Assembly: GCA_903822175.1 (NCBI GenBank)
Contig: CAIJOB010000025.1
Span: 1-33,193, forward strand
Direction: 5' to 3'
Length of the DNA stretch: 33,193 nucleotides
Source: an uncultured Alphaproteobacteria bacterium
GTDB taxonomy: Bacteria > Pseudomonadota > Alphaproteobacteria > Caulobacterales > Caulobacteraceae
The notes below the pieces were generated by a model, which ran no database searches, had not been told where the DNA came from, and saw only the letters and a list, made by a program, of their open reading frames with translations. Within the stretch, counting starts at the first letter, position 1; the number at the start of each line of letters is the position of its first letter. This document shows, one piece after another, positions 1 to 6,945 of this stretch. A program made the position numbers and the translations under genes.

Positions 1-66
1 CGGGCCCACATCAAACGCCAGACCATCGAACATCGGCGCTTGCAGCACCGCAAAATCGCCGCCTAA
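1..66 (+). CDS. 3' end of an unidentified ORF (possibly a transposase tail)
   Basis: An open frame enters the window at base 1 and stops at the TAA at 64-66. It encodes 21 basic residues rich in Arg, Lys and His (RAHIKRQTIEHRRLQHRKIA, then Ala). The composition resembles the C-terminus of a transposase, but the fragment is too short to assign. No RBS or start is visible because the gene begins outside the window. The 30 bases between this stop and the next minus-strand gene show no clear inverted repeat. Confidence 0.3.
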   Translation, partial: RAHIKRQTIEHRRLQHRKIAA

Positions 67-96
67 ATATCAACCCCAGATGAGGTCCACTCTCCG

Positions 97-1074
97 CTAA
101 ATCCGAACCCCAACTGTCTCAAAACATCTGACGACGTACAGCACGAGGCTTATTGGACCTTCCACGAGAACGTGGCCGCGGTCCGCGGCTTGGGGGAGCG
201 CCAACTCTAGGGGAAGTCCATCACGGTTTTCGAACACGACGAAGCCTGAACCAAACTCCCCCTTGTAGGCTGAAGTGCTTCGAACCGTCGGATGTGGTCC
301 CAGGCCGCCAACCGTTGCGCGAACGGTCCTGTTGAGGAGTTCGCCGACCATTTGGGACCAGCCGTCCGATCCCCTGGCGCTCGCCTTGCGCCCGCCGGCG
401 CCTGTCGTCATGGCGGCAAGAGCGGCGCCCAGGCTGCCTTGTGCACGGACCCTGCCCGTTCTTGAGGGCGCGGCAAGAGTCCATGCCGACGCTTCGCGCG
501 TGAGGTCGATCTCAGCGAAGCATCCCGCAGGCTTGGCATCCGCGGCCTGAAGGTCACGCACGCCATCGCCGTAAGCATCGTCCGTGAACCGGAAGGGCGG
601 CCAGTCCGCATAGAGCCGCCGCTGGGCCGGTCCCGCTTCGTCGCCTCGAAGTCGCGAACTGAGGAGCAGCGCGCGGCGATCCGGAACCCGACCCGTGAGA
701 TCGTCAGCGATGACCAGCAGCGAACCGAGATCGCATCGCCGCGCAGGCCCGTTGCCGACAAGTTCCACCTTGGGGCAGCCGAACGAGAAGGCCGCCATCA
801 CATTGACCCTCACGCCCAAAGGTTGGAGGACACGGCGCCAGGCATCGCCGGCCGCAGGAATCGCGGTCGACACCGTGGCGCCGATCGCCTCGAGGAGATT
901 GGCGGCGGCGGGCACGCCCGCCTCGCCCGCGAGCGTCCTGCGGATTGCGGCGTCGGCCAGGTTCGCCAGTTCCACCCGTTGCGAGGGCGTGAGCTTCAGC
1001 ACCTCGTTTGGCGCCAATCCGCCGCGATCGCGAGACCCTGGAGCCTGGACATTGACGCTATCGATCCAGCGCAT
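97..1074 (-). CDS. Conserved hypothetical protein, possibly a degenerate nuclease-fold protein
   Basis: The 325-codon frame is read from an ATG at 1074, which lies inside the last codons of the upstream FAD monooxygenase gene (17-bp overlap). The same frame stays open much further 5', but that part is antisense-like shadow inside the monooxygenase, so I chose 1074. No Shine-Dalgarno is visible, consistent with translational coupling. The protein has no signal peptide or membrane helix. Around residues 105-165 it has the pattern RRCDLGSLLVIADD, then RRALLLSSR, then LYADWPPFRF. This resembles proteins of the restriction-endonuclease-like fold, in which an acidic residue is followed by a [DEQ]xK-type strand. 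Here the expected QAK-type strand reads SSR, so a catalytic site is doubtful. It is the last gene of the operon that starts at 3886. Function unknown; the nuclease-like reading is inference. Confidence 0.55.
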   Translation of the reverse strand: MRWIDSVNVQAPGSRDRGGLAPNEVLKLTPSQRVELANLADAAIRRTLAGEAGVPAAANLLEAIGATVSTAIPAAGDAWRRVLQPLGVRVNVMAAFSFGCPKVELVGNGPARRCDLGSLLVIADDLTGRVPDRRALLLSSRLRGDEAGPAQRRLYADWPPFRFTDDAYGDGVRDLQAADAKPAGCFAEIDLTREASAWTLAAPSRTGRVRAQGSLGAALAAMTTGAGGRKASARGSDGWSQMVGELLNRTVRATVGGLGPHPTVRSTSAYKGEFGSGFVVFENRDGLPLELALPQAADRGHVLVEGPISLVLYVVRCFETVGVRI

Positions 1075-2284
1075 CCGGCCGCTGTAGGCCGGTGAGCACT
1101 TGGTAGGACTTCGAGATGGCTTCGAGTTCTCCCGCAGCGAAGACCTCTTCGACGCGGCCGAAGCCCTGCGGCGCGCGCTCCTCGGCCAGTTGCATGCATT
1201 GCTCCGGGCCGTTGCCACGGTTTGCGCCGACGATCGCCGCGGTTGCCGCAAGGCGATGGCCTTCGTAGGCGGCGAGCGCCGCCTCGGGCGACGCCTCGCG
1301 CGACAGCGCCCGCCCCAAGGCGTCGGCGTCAAGGATCGCCTGGCTCGCGCCGTTGGAGCCGACGGGGTACATCGGATGGGCCGCGTCGCCGAGCAACGTG
1401 ACCCTTCCATGGGTCCAGCCTGGGAGCGGATCGCGGTCCACCATCGGGAACTCGAACACCGCGTCGGCGGATCGGATGAGCGCCGGGACGTCCAGCCAGT
1501 CAAAGGTCCAGCGTTCGAAGCGCGGGAGGAAATCGTCGAGAACGCCGGGCCGGTTCCAGTCCTCCCGCTGCAACATCTGGGGGACCGGCAGCTCGGCGAT
1601 CCAGTTGATCGGCTGAAACCCGTCGGCCCGGACCGGCCCGATGGGATAGCAGACGAACTTCTGGTTCTGGTGGCCGGCCATGATCATGCTGGCGCCCGTC
1701 AGGAAGGGCCGTGAGTAGCTGATCCCGCGCCACAGGACCCGCCCGGAATAGGCCGGCGGGCCTTCGTCTGGGTAGAACTGGGCGCGGATCCTGGAATGGA
1801 TGCCGTCGGCCGCGATGAGCAGATCGCCCTCGACCTCAGCCGTCGATCCGTCCGGCCATTCGGCCGTGACCCTGACCCCAGACGCGCCCTGATCGACCTG
1901 TGTAACGCGATGGGCGGTGACGACCTTGGAATCCCCAAGCTGCGCGCGCACCGCCCTCAAGAGGCCAAGCTGCAGGTGGCCGCGGTGCAACGAAAGTTGC
2001 GGCGTGGCATGGCCTGCGTAGCGGCCGCGGGGTTCGCTCCAGATGCGCTGACCGTGGCGGTTGAAATAGACCAGTTCGCGGGTGGCCATGGCGCCGGCCT
2101 CTAGCGCGGAAAGCAAGCCGAGGTCCGCGAGGATCTCGCCAGCGTGCGGGAGGAGATTGATGCCGACGCCGAGCGGGCGGATGACGTCTGCCGCCTCCAA
2201 CACGATCACCTCATGTCCGAGGCGATGGAGGCAGAGCGCGCTGGTCAGGCCGCCGATGCCGCCGCCGGCGACGATCACGCGCAT
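1058..2284 (-). CDS. FAD-dependent monooxygenase, group A (PhzS / salicylate hydroxylase-like)
   Basis: The 408-residue protein has all three fingerprints of single-component aromatic hydroxylases: the GGGIGG dinucleotide-binding loop at residues 7-12, a DG motif at 160-161 (AADGIHSR) and a GD motif at 299-300 (LLGDAAHPMYPVGSNG). In this family FAD is bound non-covalently, reduced by NAD(P)H, and a hydroxyl is added to an activated ring. The N-terminal sequence GVGINLLPHAGEIL is typical of the flavin-dependent oxidoreductases related to PhzS. The ATG at 2284 follows a GGAGG by six bases. It lies 58 bp after the thioesterase stop and overlaps the next gene by 17 bp, so it is very probably operonic. 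Substrate unknown. Context suggests ring hydroxylation or decarboxylative hydroxylation of an aromatic intermediate. Confidence 0.9.
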   Translation of the reverse strand: MRVIVAGGGIGGLTSALCLHRLGHEVIVLEAADVIRPLGVGINLLPHAGEILADLGLLSALEAGAMATRELVYFNRHGQRIWSEPRGRYAGHATPQLSLHRGHLQLGLLRAVRAQLGDSKVVTAHRVTQVDQGASGVRVTAEWPDGSTAEVEGDLLIAADGIHSRIRAQFYPDEGPPAYSGRVLWRGISYSRPFLTGASMIMAGHQNQKFVCYPIGPVRADGFQPINWIAELPVPQMLQREDWNRPGVLDDFLPRFERWTFDWLDVPALIRSADAVFEFPMVDRDPLPGWTHGRVTLLGDAAHPMYPVGSNGASQAILDADALGRALSREASPEAALAAYEGHRLAATAAIVGANRGNGPEQCMQLAEERAPQGFGRVEEVFAAGELEAISKSYQVLTGLQRPDALDR

Positions 2285-2342
2285 CGTCCGCCTCCGACGC
2301 CGGCCGAGGTTGTGGTGCGCCAGGTGCGAAAGCCCTCCATGG

Positions 2343-2777
2343 TCAGGCGCGGCGCGCCACGACGGCGATGGTCAGCCGCGCAATGCACGTCGGACGGCCC
2401 TCCCCGTCCTTGATTTCGATCCCCCACACCTGGCTGGTGCGGCCCAGATGAAAGGGCTTGGCGACGCCGGTCACGTAGCCGTCCGTGACCGCGCGCAGGT
2501 GGTTGGCGTTGACCTCCTGGCCCACGCAATAGGCCTTCTCGGGATCGACACAGAGGTTGGCCGCGGCGCTCGCCAGGGTCTCGGCCAGCACCACGGAGGC
2601 GCCCCCGTGCAGGATGCCCATCGGCTGACGGGTACGGGCATCGACCGGCATCCGACCTTCCAGCCAGTCGGGGCCGTGGCCGGTCATCTCGATGCCGAGA
2701 TGGCCGTTGATGTCCCCCGCATGCCGCGCGTTCAAGGCCTCCAGGTCGACATGGGAGAACCAGATTGGCTTCACCAT
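2343..2777 (-). CDS. PaaI/EntH-type hotdog acyl-CoA thioesterase
   Basis: The 144-residue protein has the length and layout of a single hotdog domain. The active-site stretch GILHGGASVVLAETLAS at residues 54-70 contains the HGG loop and the catalytic acid (Glu66) of the PaaI/YdiI/EntH branch. That branch hydrolyses aromatic or hydroxyaryl acyl-CoA thioesters such as 1,4-dihydroxy-2-naphthoyl-CoA and phenylacetyl-CoA derivatives. The gene starts 8 bp after the stop of the secreted-protein gene, so the two are co-transcribed. In a ring-degradation operon it probably releases stalled CoA esters or frees an acid for the next step; that role is inferred from context. No strong RBS is visible upstream of the ATG. 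Confidence 0.9.
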   Translation of the reverse strand: MVKPIWFSHVDLEALNARHAGDINGHLGIEMTGHGPDWLEGRMPVDARTRQPMGILHGGASVVLAETLASAAANLCVDPEKAYCVGQEVNANHLRAVTDGYVTGVAKPFHLGRTSQVWGIEIKDGEGRPTCIARLTIAVVARRA

Positions 2778-2785
2778 GGGCGTGA

Positions 2786-3886
2786 TCAGTCCGCCCCCGG
2801 CTTGGCTTTGGCCGTCGCGACGTCCTGTTCCGCCCGCCGGGCGCCGGCCAGGATGGCTGGCAGCGCGTAGTTGCCTTCATGGCAGGCGTATTCGTAGACG
2901 ATGCCCTTCAAGGGCGAGAAGTTGTATTCGCCGCCCCAGGGCTTGTCCCAGGTGTCCGGGTCTTCCACCTGGAACTGGTAGTTGATCCGGGTGGGCGAGA
3001 TGCGGGTGAAGCGTTCCGTCACCTTCAGGTTCTTCCACGAGCCCATGAAGTTGTTCGCCTGGGGCACGTTCGTGGTCTCCACCACAAGGGTGTTTCCCTC
3101 GTAGCGGCCCACCGAGTCGCCCAGCCACGACCTTATGCCGTCGGTCCGGTGGTGGTCGTTCAGCCGCACGATCCTGACGTCGTGGATGTGCTCCACCTGG
3201 ATCGCCACCGAGTCCCCGGTCTGCACGATCTGATAGTTGTTGTTGTAGTAGCCGTTGGGGAGCATCGGGGGCGGCGCGTTGCGGGCGAAGCTGATGCAGC
3301 GCTCACCAAGAGGCCGGTTCTCATAGCTATCGTAGACATCGCGAAATCCGCCTGGGCCACCCCCGGCCCCGCCGGACTTGCGCGGCGGGATCTGTCCATT
3401 CGGGGTGGTCAGGATGGAGGTCCTGAACTGGCCGTTGATATCCAGCATGTGGGTGCCGGGATCGAGCCAGAAAGTGTTGTATCCGCCGACGTCCCCGCCC
3501 GCGCTGGCGAAGTCGGCGCGCGCGCTGATCAGCTTGGCGTCCTTGGCCTTGTCGTCGGCGTTGCCTGGCAGGGTGTTGGGGTCCGCCTCCGCGTCGCGCG
3601 CGGCGAGCGCTTCAGTGAAGAATCTCTCTTTCGCGTGCGCCTCGGCCGGCGACAGGGTGAGCTTGTCGGTGATCCGCAGGTCGCGCGTCAGCGGCGTCAA
3701 CGTCACATTGGTCCACATCCCCGATAGATCGGGCTGGCCCCAGGCGTTCTTCGGCGGGCGCCAGTTCGGCTGCCGGACGTTGGGGTCCGCGGCGACCACG
3801 GCCTTGGCGGGCGCGGCCGCGGACGAGGCGGCCAGCCCCAGCGAAATCAGTGACACTCCCAGCGCGAGTGCGATTGCCCGATTCAT
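2786..3886 (-). CDS. Secreted/periplasmic protein of unknown function
   Basis: I chose the ATG at 3886 because it follows a GGGAGG and begins a clean signal peptide (MNRAIALALGVSLISLGLAA, cleavage near residue 25). A longer upstream in-frame extension is basic and crosses the promoter region. The mature protein is about 340 residues. It opens with a Pro/Trp-rich segment containing PNWRPPKNAWGQPDLSGMW and has many Asn, Tyr and Trp residues and a late Cys-His pair (YACHEGNY). I recognise the QPDLSGxW signature as one shared by exported proteins of uncharacterised function in proteobacteria, but no catalytic motif is evident. It is the first gene of an operon with a thioesterase and an FAD monooxygenase. 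A perfect TTGAG/CTCAA inverted repeat lies about 90 bp upstream. A substrate-binding or periplasmic processing role is conceivable but not shown. Confidence 0.8.
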   Translation of the reverse strand: MNRAIALALGVSLISLGLAASSAAAPAKAVVAADPNVRQPNWRPPKNAWGQPDLSGMWTNVTLTPLTRDLRITDKLTLSPAEAHAKERFFTEALAARDAEADPNTLPGNADDKAKDAKLISARADFASAGGDVGGYNTFWLDPGTHMLDINGQFRTSILTTPNGQIPPRKSGGAGGGPGGFRDVYDSYENRPLGERCISFARNAPPPMLPNGYYNNNYQIVQTGDSVAIQVEHIHDVRIVRLNDHHRTDGIRSWLGDSVGRYEGNTLVVETTNVPQANNFMGSWKNLKVTERFTRISPTRINYQFQVEDPDTWDKPWGGEYNFSPLKGIVYEYACHEGNYALPAILAGARRAEQDVATAKAKPGAD

Positions 3887-3976
3887 AGCGGCCTCCCACG
3901 GCGCCGGTCGCGATCTTGTCCGACCGCTTGTCGAACCGGCCACGGCGCCGGGTCTTGGCCCATTGGACCATTGAAA

Positions 3977-3990
3977 TTGAGCGCACTCAA
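3977..3990. promoter_or_regulatory. Candidate TetR operator, site A
   Basis: TTGAGCGCACTCAA is a palindrome with perfect TTGAG/CTCAA arms around CGCA, and further matching A/T bases outside. On the minus strand its TTGAGT can act as a -35 element, with TCCAAT 17 bases downstream as a weak -10 ahead of the secreted-protein gene. A repressor bound here would therefore block RNA polymerase. Closely related elements occur at 15892 and 15962 beside the tetR gene. Confidence 0.6.
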
Positions 3991-4032
3991 CTTTCATCTG
4001 CGGCGAGCCGCAAAGGTCGCAGGGCTGGGTCG

Positions 4033-5244
4033 CTAGAGATCCGGCGTCGGGGCGAGCCCCAGAAGATTGCGGCCGTGGTGCTGGAGGCTCTGGTCGTAGT
4101 CGGACCCGGTGTGCAGGCGCGCCGTATGACCGTCGCGCCAGAAGCGCTGCATCGGATTGAAATCGGCGATGGCGCTTGAACCCGCGCCCAGGAACAGGCG
4201 GTCCAGGACCTGACCCGCCCGGGTGGTGATGAACGGGAATTTGGTCTGCATCTCAAGGAACTTGGCCTCGGTCAGCCGCTCGCCGGCTTCCCCGTGCCGC
4301 TGCATGACCTCCAGCAGGTGCCTGTAGTAGACCGAAAGCGACTCCAGCTCATGGACCGACTCCGCCAGCCGCATGTAGCCGGCGGGGTTCAGAATGCCCT
4401 GGGCGCCGGTGTAGGCGTTCTTGCGCGCGCGCTGGCGGGTGGTGAATTCGCTGACCATCCCGTCTGCGCAACCGAGCGCGATCGCGGGCAGGAACACGCC
4501 GAACAGCAGCGGGAACGGCACCCGGCTGATCCAGCTGTCCACCGTGCCCGCGCCGTGGCTGTAGTTGAACATCACCGCGTCCATCCGCTCCATGCGGCGG
4601 AAGGGCACGAAGTGATCCTTGAACACGAGGTCCTTGGAGCCGCTGCCCCGCATGCCGGTGGAGTACCAGGTGTCGTCGATCGTGAAGTCGCCGCGATGCG
4701 CCATGAAGAGATGGTCGCGGTAGGTCCGCTGGGGATATTGCGCGTCACTGGTGTCCGGGACCTTCACCCCGACCACGGCCCATTCCGCATGATCGCAGCC
4801 GCTGGACCAGCGCGCCTTGCCGGACACAAGGATGCCGCCATCGGCCAGCTTCGCCTTGATGGCCGGAGATCCCGACGAACAGATGATGGTGTCGGGCCCG
4901 GTGGCCAAGACTTCCTTCTGAACGGAGACGTCGTAGTGCGGCAAGGCCGCCTGGTGGACGTTGAGCACGCCCGTCACCCAGCCCGTCGAGGGGCAGGCGC
5001 TGGCCAGGGTCCGGACACCCTCGCAATAGTCCCAGAGGTCGCGCTCGTCCCCGCCGAGCGCCGCCGGCAGCAGGGCGCGTACGAAGCCCGCCTCCCGGAT
5101 CAGCTCGATGTTTTCGGCGGGAACGGTCCGGGCGGCCTCGGTCGCCGCCGCGCGCTTGGCGATCGCCGCCAGGTGCGGCCGGATCCGGTCCGAGAGGCTC
5201 TCGCGCACGGCCGGTTTGGGAAATGTCTTCGCCTGAGCGTTCAT
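4033..5244 (-). CDS. Group D flavin-dependent monooxygenase oxygenase component (HsaA-like)
   Basis: The 403-residue protein has the acyl-CoA-dehydrogenase fold used by two-component flavin hydroxylases (HsaA, C2 p-hydroxyphenylacetate hydroxylase). The N-terminal helical part (IRPHLAAIAKRAAATEAART) is followed by ACPSTGWVTGV. A central WYSTGMRGSGSKDLVF segment and a C-terminal GSDYDQSLQHHGRN stretch occupy the flavin-contact and active-site positions of this family. Such enzymes take reduced FMN or FAD from a separate reductase and ortho-hydroxylate a phenol. The partner could be the flavin reductase at 10766-11278. The ATG at 5244 follows GGGGAGG and sits 16 bp after the azoreductase stop, so it shares the transcript from the lysR divergent promoter. 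It is distinct from the second oxygenase at 13651-15132, so two phenol hydroxylation steps, or two substrates, are likely. Confidence 0.87.
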   Translation of the reverse strand: MNAQAKTFPKPAVRESLSDRIRPHLAAIAKRAAATEAARTVPAENIELIREAGFVRALLPAALGGDERDLWDYCEGVRTLASACPSTGWVTGVLNVHQAALPHYDVSVQKEVLATGPDTIICSSGSPAIKAKLADGGILVSGKARWSSGCDHAEWAVVGVKVPDTSDAQYPQRTYRDHLFMAHRGDFTIDDTWYSTGMRGSGSKDLVFKDHFVPFRRMERMDAVMFNYSHGAGTVDSWISRVPFPLLFGVFLPAIALGCADGMVSEFTTRQRARKNAYTGAQGILNPAGYMRLAESVHELESLSVYYRHLLEVMQRHGEAGERLTEAKFLEMQTKFPFITTRAGQVLDRLFLGAGSSAIADFNPMQRFWRDGHTARLHTGSDYDQSLQHHGRNLLGLAPTPDL

Positions 5245-5260
5245 GCTCGCCTCCCCGCGC

Positions 5261-5875
5261 CTAGGCGGCCAGCCGAGCGACAACCGCTTCGGCGTTGCGG
5301 ATGATGTCCGGCGCCTCGTCCACACGCTGGCGCACCCCCTCGGCGCGGATGAACGACACATCGAAGAGGCCCAGGAACATCAGGAGCATGCGCAGGAGCG
5401 GCTCCTGGAAATCGAAGCCGCTGAACGGCAGGTCGGCATAGTCACCACCGCGGGCCTCGATCACGAAGACCTTCTTGCCGAACAAAAGCCCCTTGGCGAC
5501 GCCCGGGGCGGAATACTGGAAGGTGCGTCCGACGATCGTCACATGGTCGAACCAGGCCTTGAGCTGGGTGCAGATCGTGAAATTGATCATCGGCGCGGCG
5601 ATAACGACGATGTCCGCCGCCTCGAGTTGCGTGATGAGGCGATCCGAAAGTGCGACGGCGGCCTGCGTCTCAGGCGTCCAGCCCTCCGGCGGGTTCGCGC
5701 CGGCTTGCAGGATGTCCGCGCCGAAGTGCGGCAGGGGATCAACCGCCAGATCGAGCACCTCGACGTCGACGTTGGCGTGGTTGGCGGTCCAGGTTTCCAC
5801 GAACTTGGTGGACAGGGCGCGGGTGATGGAATTGCCCAGGTTCGGGCTCGATTGGATGTGCAAAAGACGCGGCAC
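5261..5875 (-). CDS. azoR: FMN-dependent NADH-azoreductase / quinone reductase (AzoR family)
   Basis: The 204-residue flavodoxin-fold protein starts with the FMN phosphate-binding strand and loop (RLLHIQSSPN) and carries APMINFTICTQLKAWFDHV from residue 94, then GRTFQYS. These are the FMN-binding and dimer-interface signatures of AzoR. The family transfers two electrons from NAD(P)H to azo dyes and quinones. In a catechol-producing pathway the likely task is returning auto-oxidised quinones to catechols, an inference from context. The start is GTG at 5875, with GGGAGGA about seven bases upstream. It is the first gene of a two-gene operon with the HsaA-like oxygenase and is divergent from lysR, so LysR control is expected. 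Confidence 0.92.
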   Translation of the reverse strand: MPRLLHIQSSPNLGNSITRALSTKFVETWTANHANVDVEVLDLAVDPLPHFGADILQAGANPPEGWTPETQAAVALSDRLITQLEAADIVVIAAPMINFTICTQLKAWFDHVTIVGRTFQYSAPGVAKGLLFGKKVFVIEARGGDYADLPFSGFDFQEPLLRMLLMFLGLFDVSFIRAEGVRQRVDEAPDIIRNAEAVVARLAA

Positions 5876-5925
5876 TCTGTCCTCCCAATTTTTATGGCTT
5901 GGAACGACGCTACCGCTCGATCATT

Positions 5926-5962
5926 CATCCGAAAAATCGATATATGCGAACTTGTACATCAG
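5926..5962. promoter_or_regulatory. Candidate LysR-type operator, site 1 (lysR/azoR intergenic)
   Basis: The 37-bp element reads CATC, one base, GA, one base, AAATCGATA, thirteen bases, ACATCAG. It contains a T-N11-A core with TCG/CGA arms (TCGATATATGCGA at 5937-5949). The same spaced pattern recurs at 9336-9372 upstream of the TonB receptor. It lies between the divergent lysR and azoR starts, the usual location for a LysR autoregulatory and activation site. The ATCGAT core recalls sites bound by the NodD/NahR branch. Confidence 0.55.
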
Positions 5963-6006
5963 ATCGCTCGATGTAAGTTTCCCCAAAAAGCAGATGGAAG
6001 CGCGTC

Positions 6007-6945
6007 ATGTCGGTTCGGACCATCAACCTCAACTTGATCCCCATCCTGCAGGCGTTGTTGCGGGAGGAGAGCGTCGCGCGCGCCGCGGAGCAGGTCGGCC
6101 TGTCGCAACCCGCGATGAGCGGCGCGCTCGCTCGGTTGCGGGAAACCCTGGACGATCCTCTGCTGGTAAGGGTCGGCCGCGCCATGCGGTTGACGCCGCG
6201 CGCGGAACGGATGCGCGGGCAGCTGGACCAGATCTGCGGCGACATCGAGCGGTTGTTTCAAGCGGAAGGGTTCGACCCCGCGACCGCTGAACTCAGTTTC
6301 ATCGTCGCGGCGCCGGACTACCTCGTGTTTCTGCTGAGCGAGCTGTTGCTGGCGCGTTTGCGGGTGGAAGCCCCTGGAATCCGCATCCGGTTCGTGGATG
6401 TACCGGTCGATCTGCCGAGCTGGCTCGAGGAATCGAAAATCGACCTCGCGGTCTGCGGAAGCTTCGGCTTCTGGCCTGAACTGAAATACGAACACCTGTT
6501 CCGCGACCGCGTCGTCGCCGCGGTCGCTCACGACCATCCCCTGCTCCCCCGGGTGCGCATCACCTCGGCGGAGCTGATACAGTTCCCGAGCCTCAACTAC
6601 GACACGCGGTTCACCGCTTCAAAGCGGGAGAAGAAGGTGACCACCGGCATCCCCAGCCTCGACTGGGCGCCGCAGATCAGCACCAGCCAGTTCATCGACG
6701 CGGTGCTGCTGGCGGCAGGCTCCCCCACCGTGGCGCGCGCGCCGGCCTCGATCGTGGAGCGGCTGAGCCGGCTCCTGCCGCTGGCCACCCTTGAGCTCTG
6801 CGACGAAGCGACGGAGTTCGACACCGGCATGTTCTGGGCGCCGGTGCTGCAGGACACCCAGGAACACATGTGGCTGCGGGGTCTGGTGACCGAGTGCCTT
6901 GCCCCGTTCGCCGATCCCGAGCGGGAACGACGTCGGGCCGCCTAG
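6007..6945 (+). CDS. LysR-family transcriptional regulator (NodD/NahR-like branch)
   Basis: The 312-residue protein has the N-terminal winged helix-turn-helix of LysR regulators at about residues 6-65. The recognition region reads RAAEQVGLSQPAMSGALARL, followed by DPLLVRVGRAMRLTPRAE. The effector-binding domain follows (AAPDYLVFLLSEL through IDLAVCG and the hinge strands). The sequence style matches the NodD/NahR/LinR group, which senses aromatic or chlorinated aromatic inducers. It is divergent from azoR with 131 bp between the starts. Its stop overlaps the stop of the convergent TonB receptor gene by four bases. Probable targets are its own promoter, azoR-hsaA and the receptor gene, based on the shared 37-bp element. 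The inducer is unknown. Confidence 0.92.
   Translation: MSVRTINLNLIPILQALLREESVARAAEQVGLSQPAMSGALARLRETLDDPLLVRVGRAMRLTPRAERMRGQLDQICGDIERLFQAEGFDPATAELSFIVAAPDYLVFLLSELLLARLRVEAPGIRIRFVDVPVDLPSWLEESKIDLAVCGSFGFWPELKYEHLFRDRVVAAVAHDHPLLPRVRITSAELIQFPSLNYDTRFTASKREKKVTTGIPSLDWAPQISTSQFIDAVLLAAGSPTVARAPASIVERLSRLLPLATLELCDEATEFDTGMFWAPVLQDTQEHMWLRGLVTECLAPFADPERERRRAA

Noticed and set aside
1075..1503. 5' extension of the unknown gene at 97-1074
   Set aside because: It is antisense-like frame inside the FAD monooxygenase, Arg/Ser-rich with no protein-like pattern.
2082..2870. 262-codon plus-strand frame across the monooxygenase and thioesterase
   Set aside because: Both minus-strand genes have clear family motifs; this frame has none.
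3887..3997. Longer N-terminus for the secreted protein
   Set aside because: It would place a basic stretch before the signal peptide and cross the operator; the ATG at 3886 has a strong RBS.
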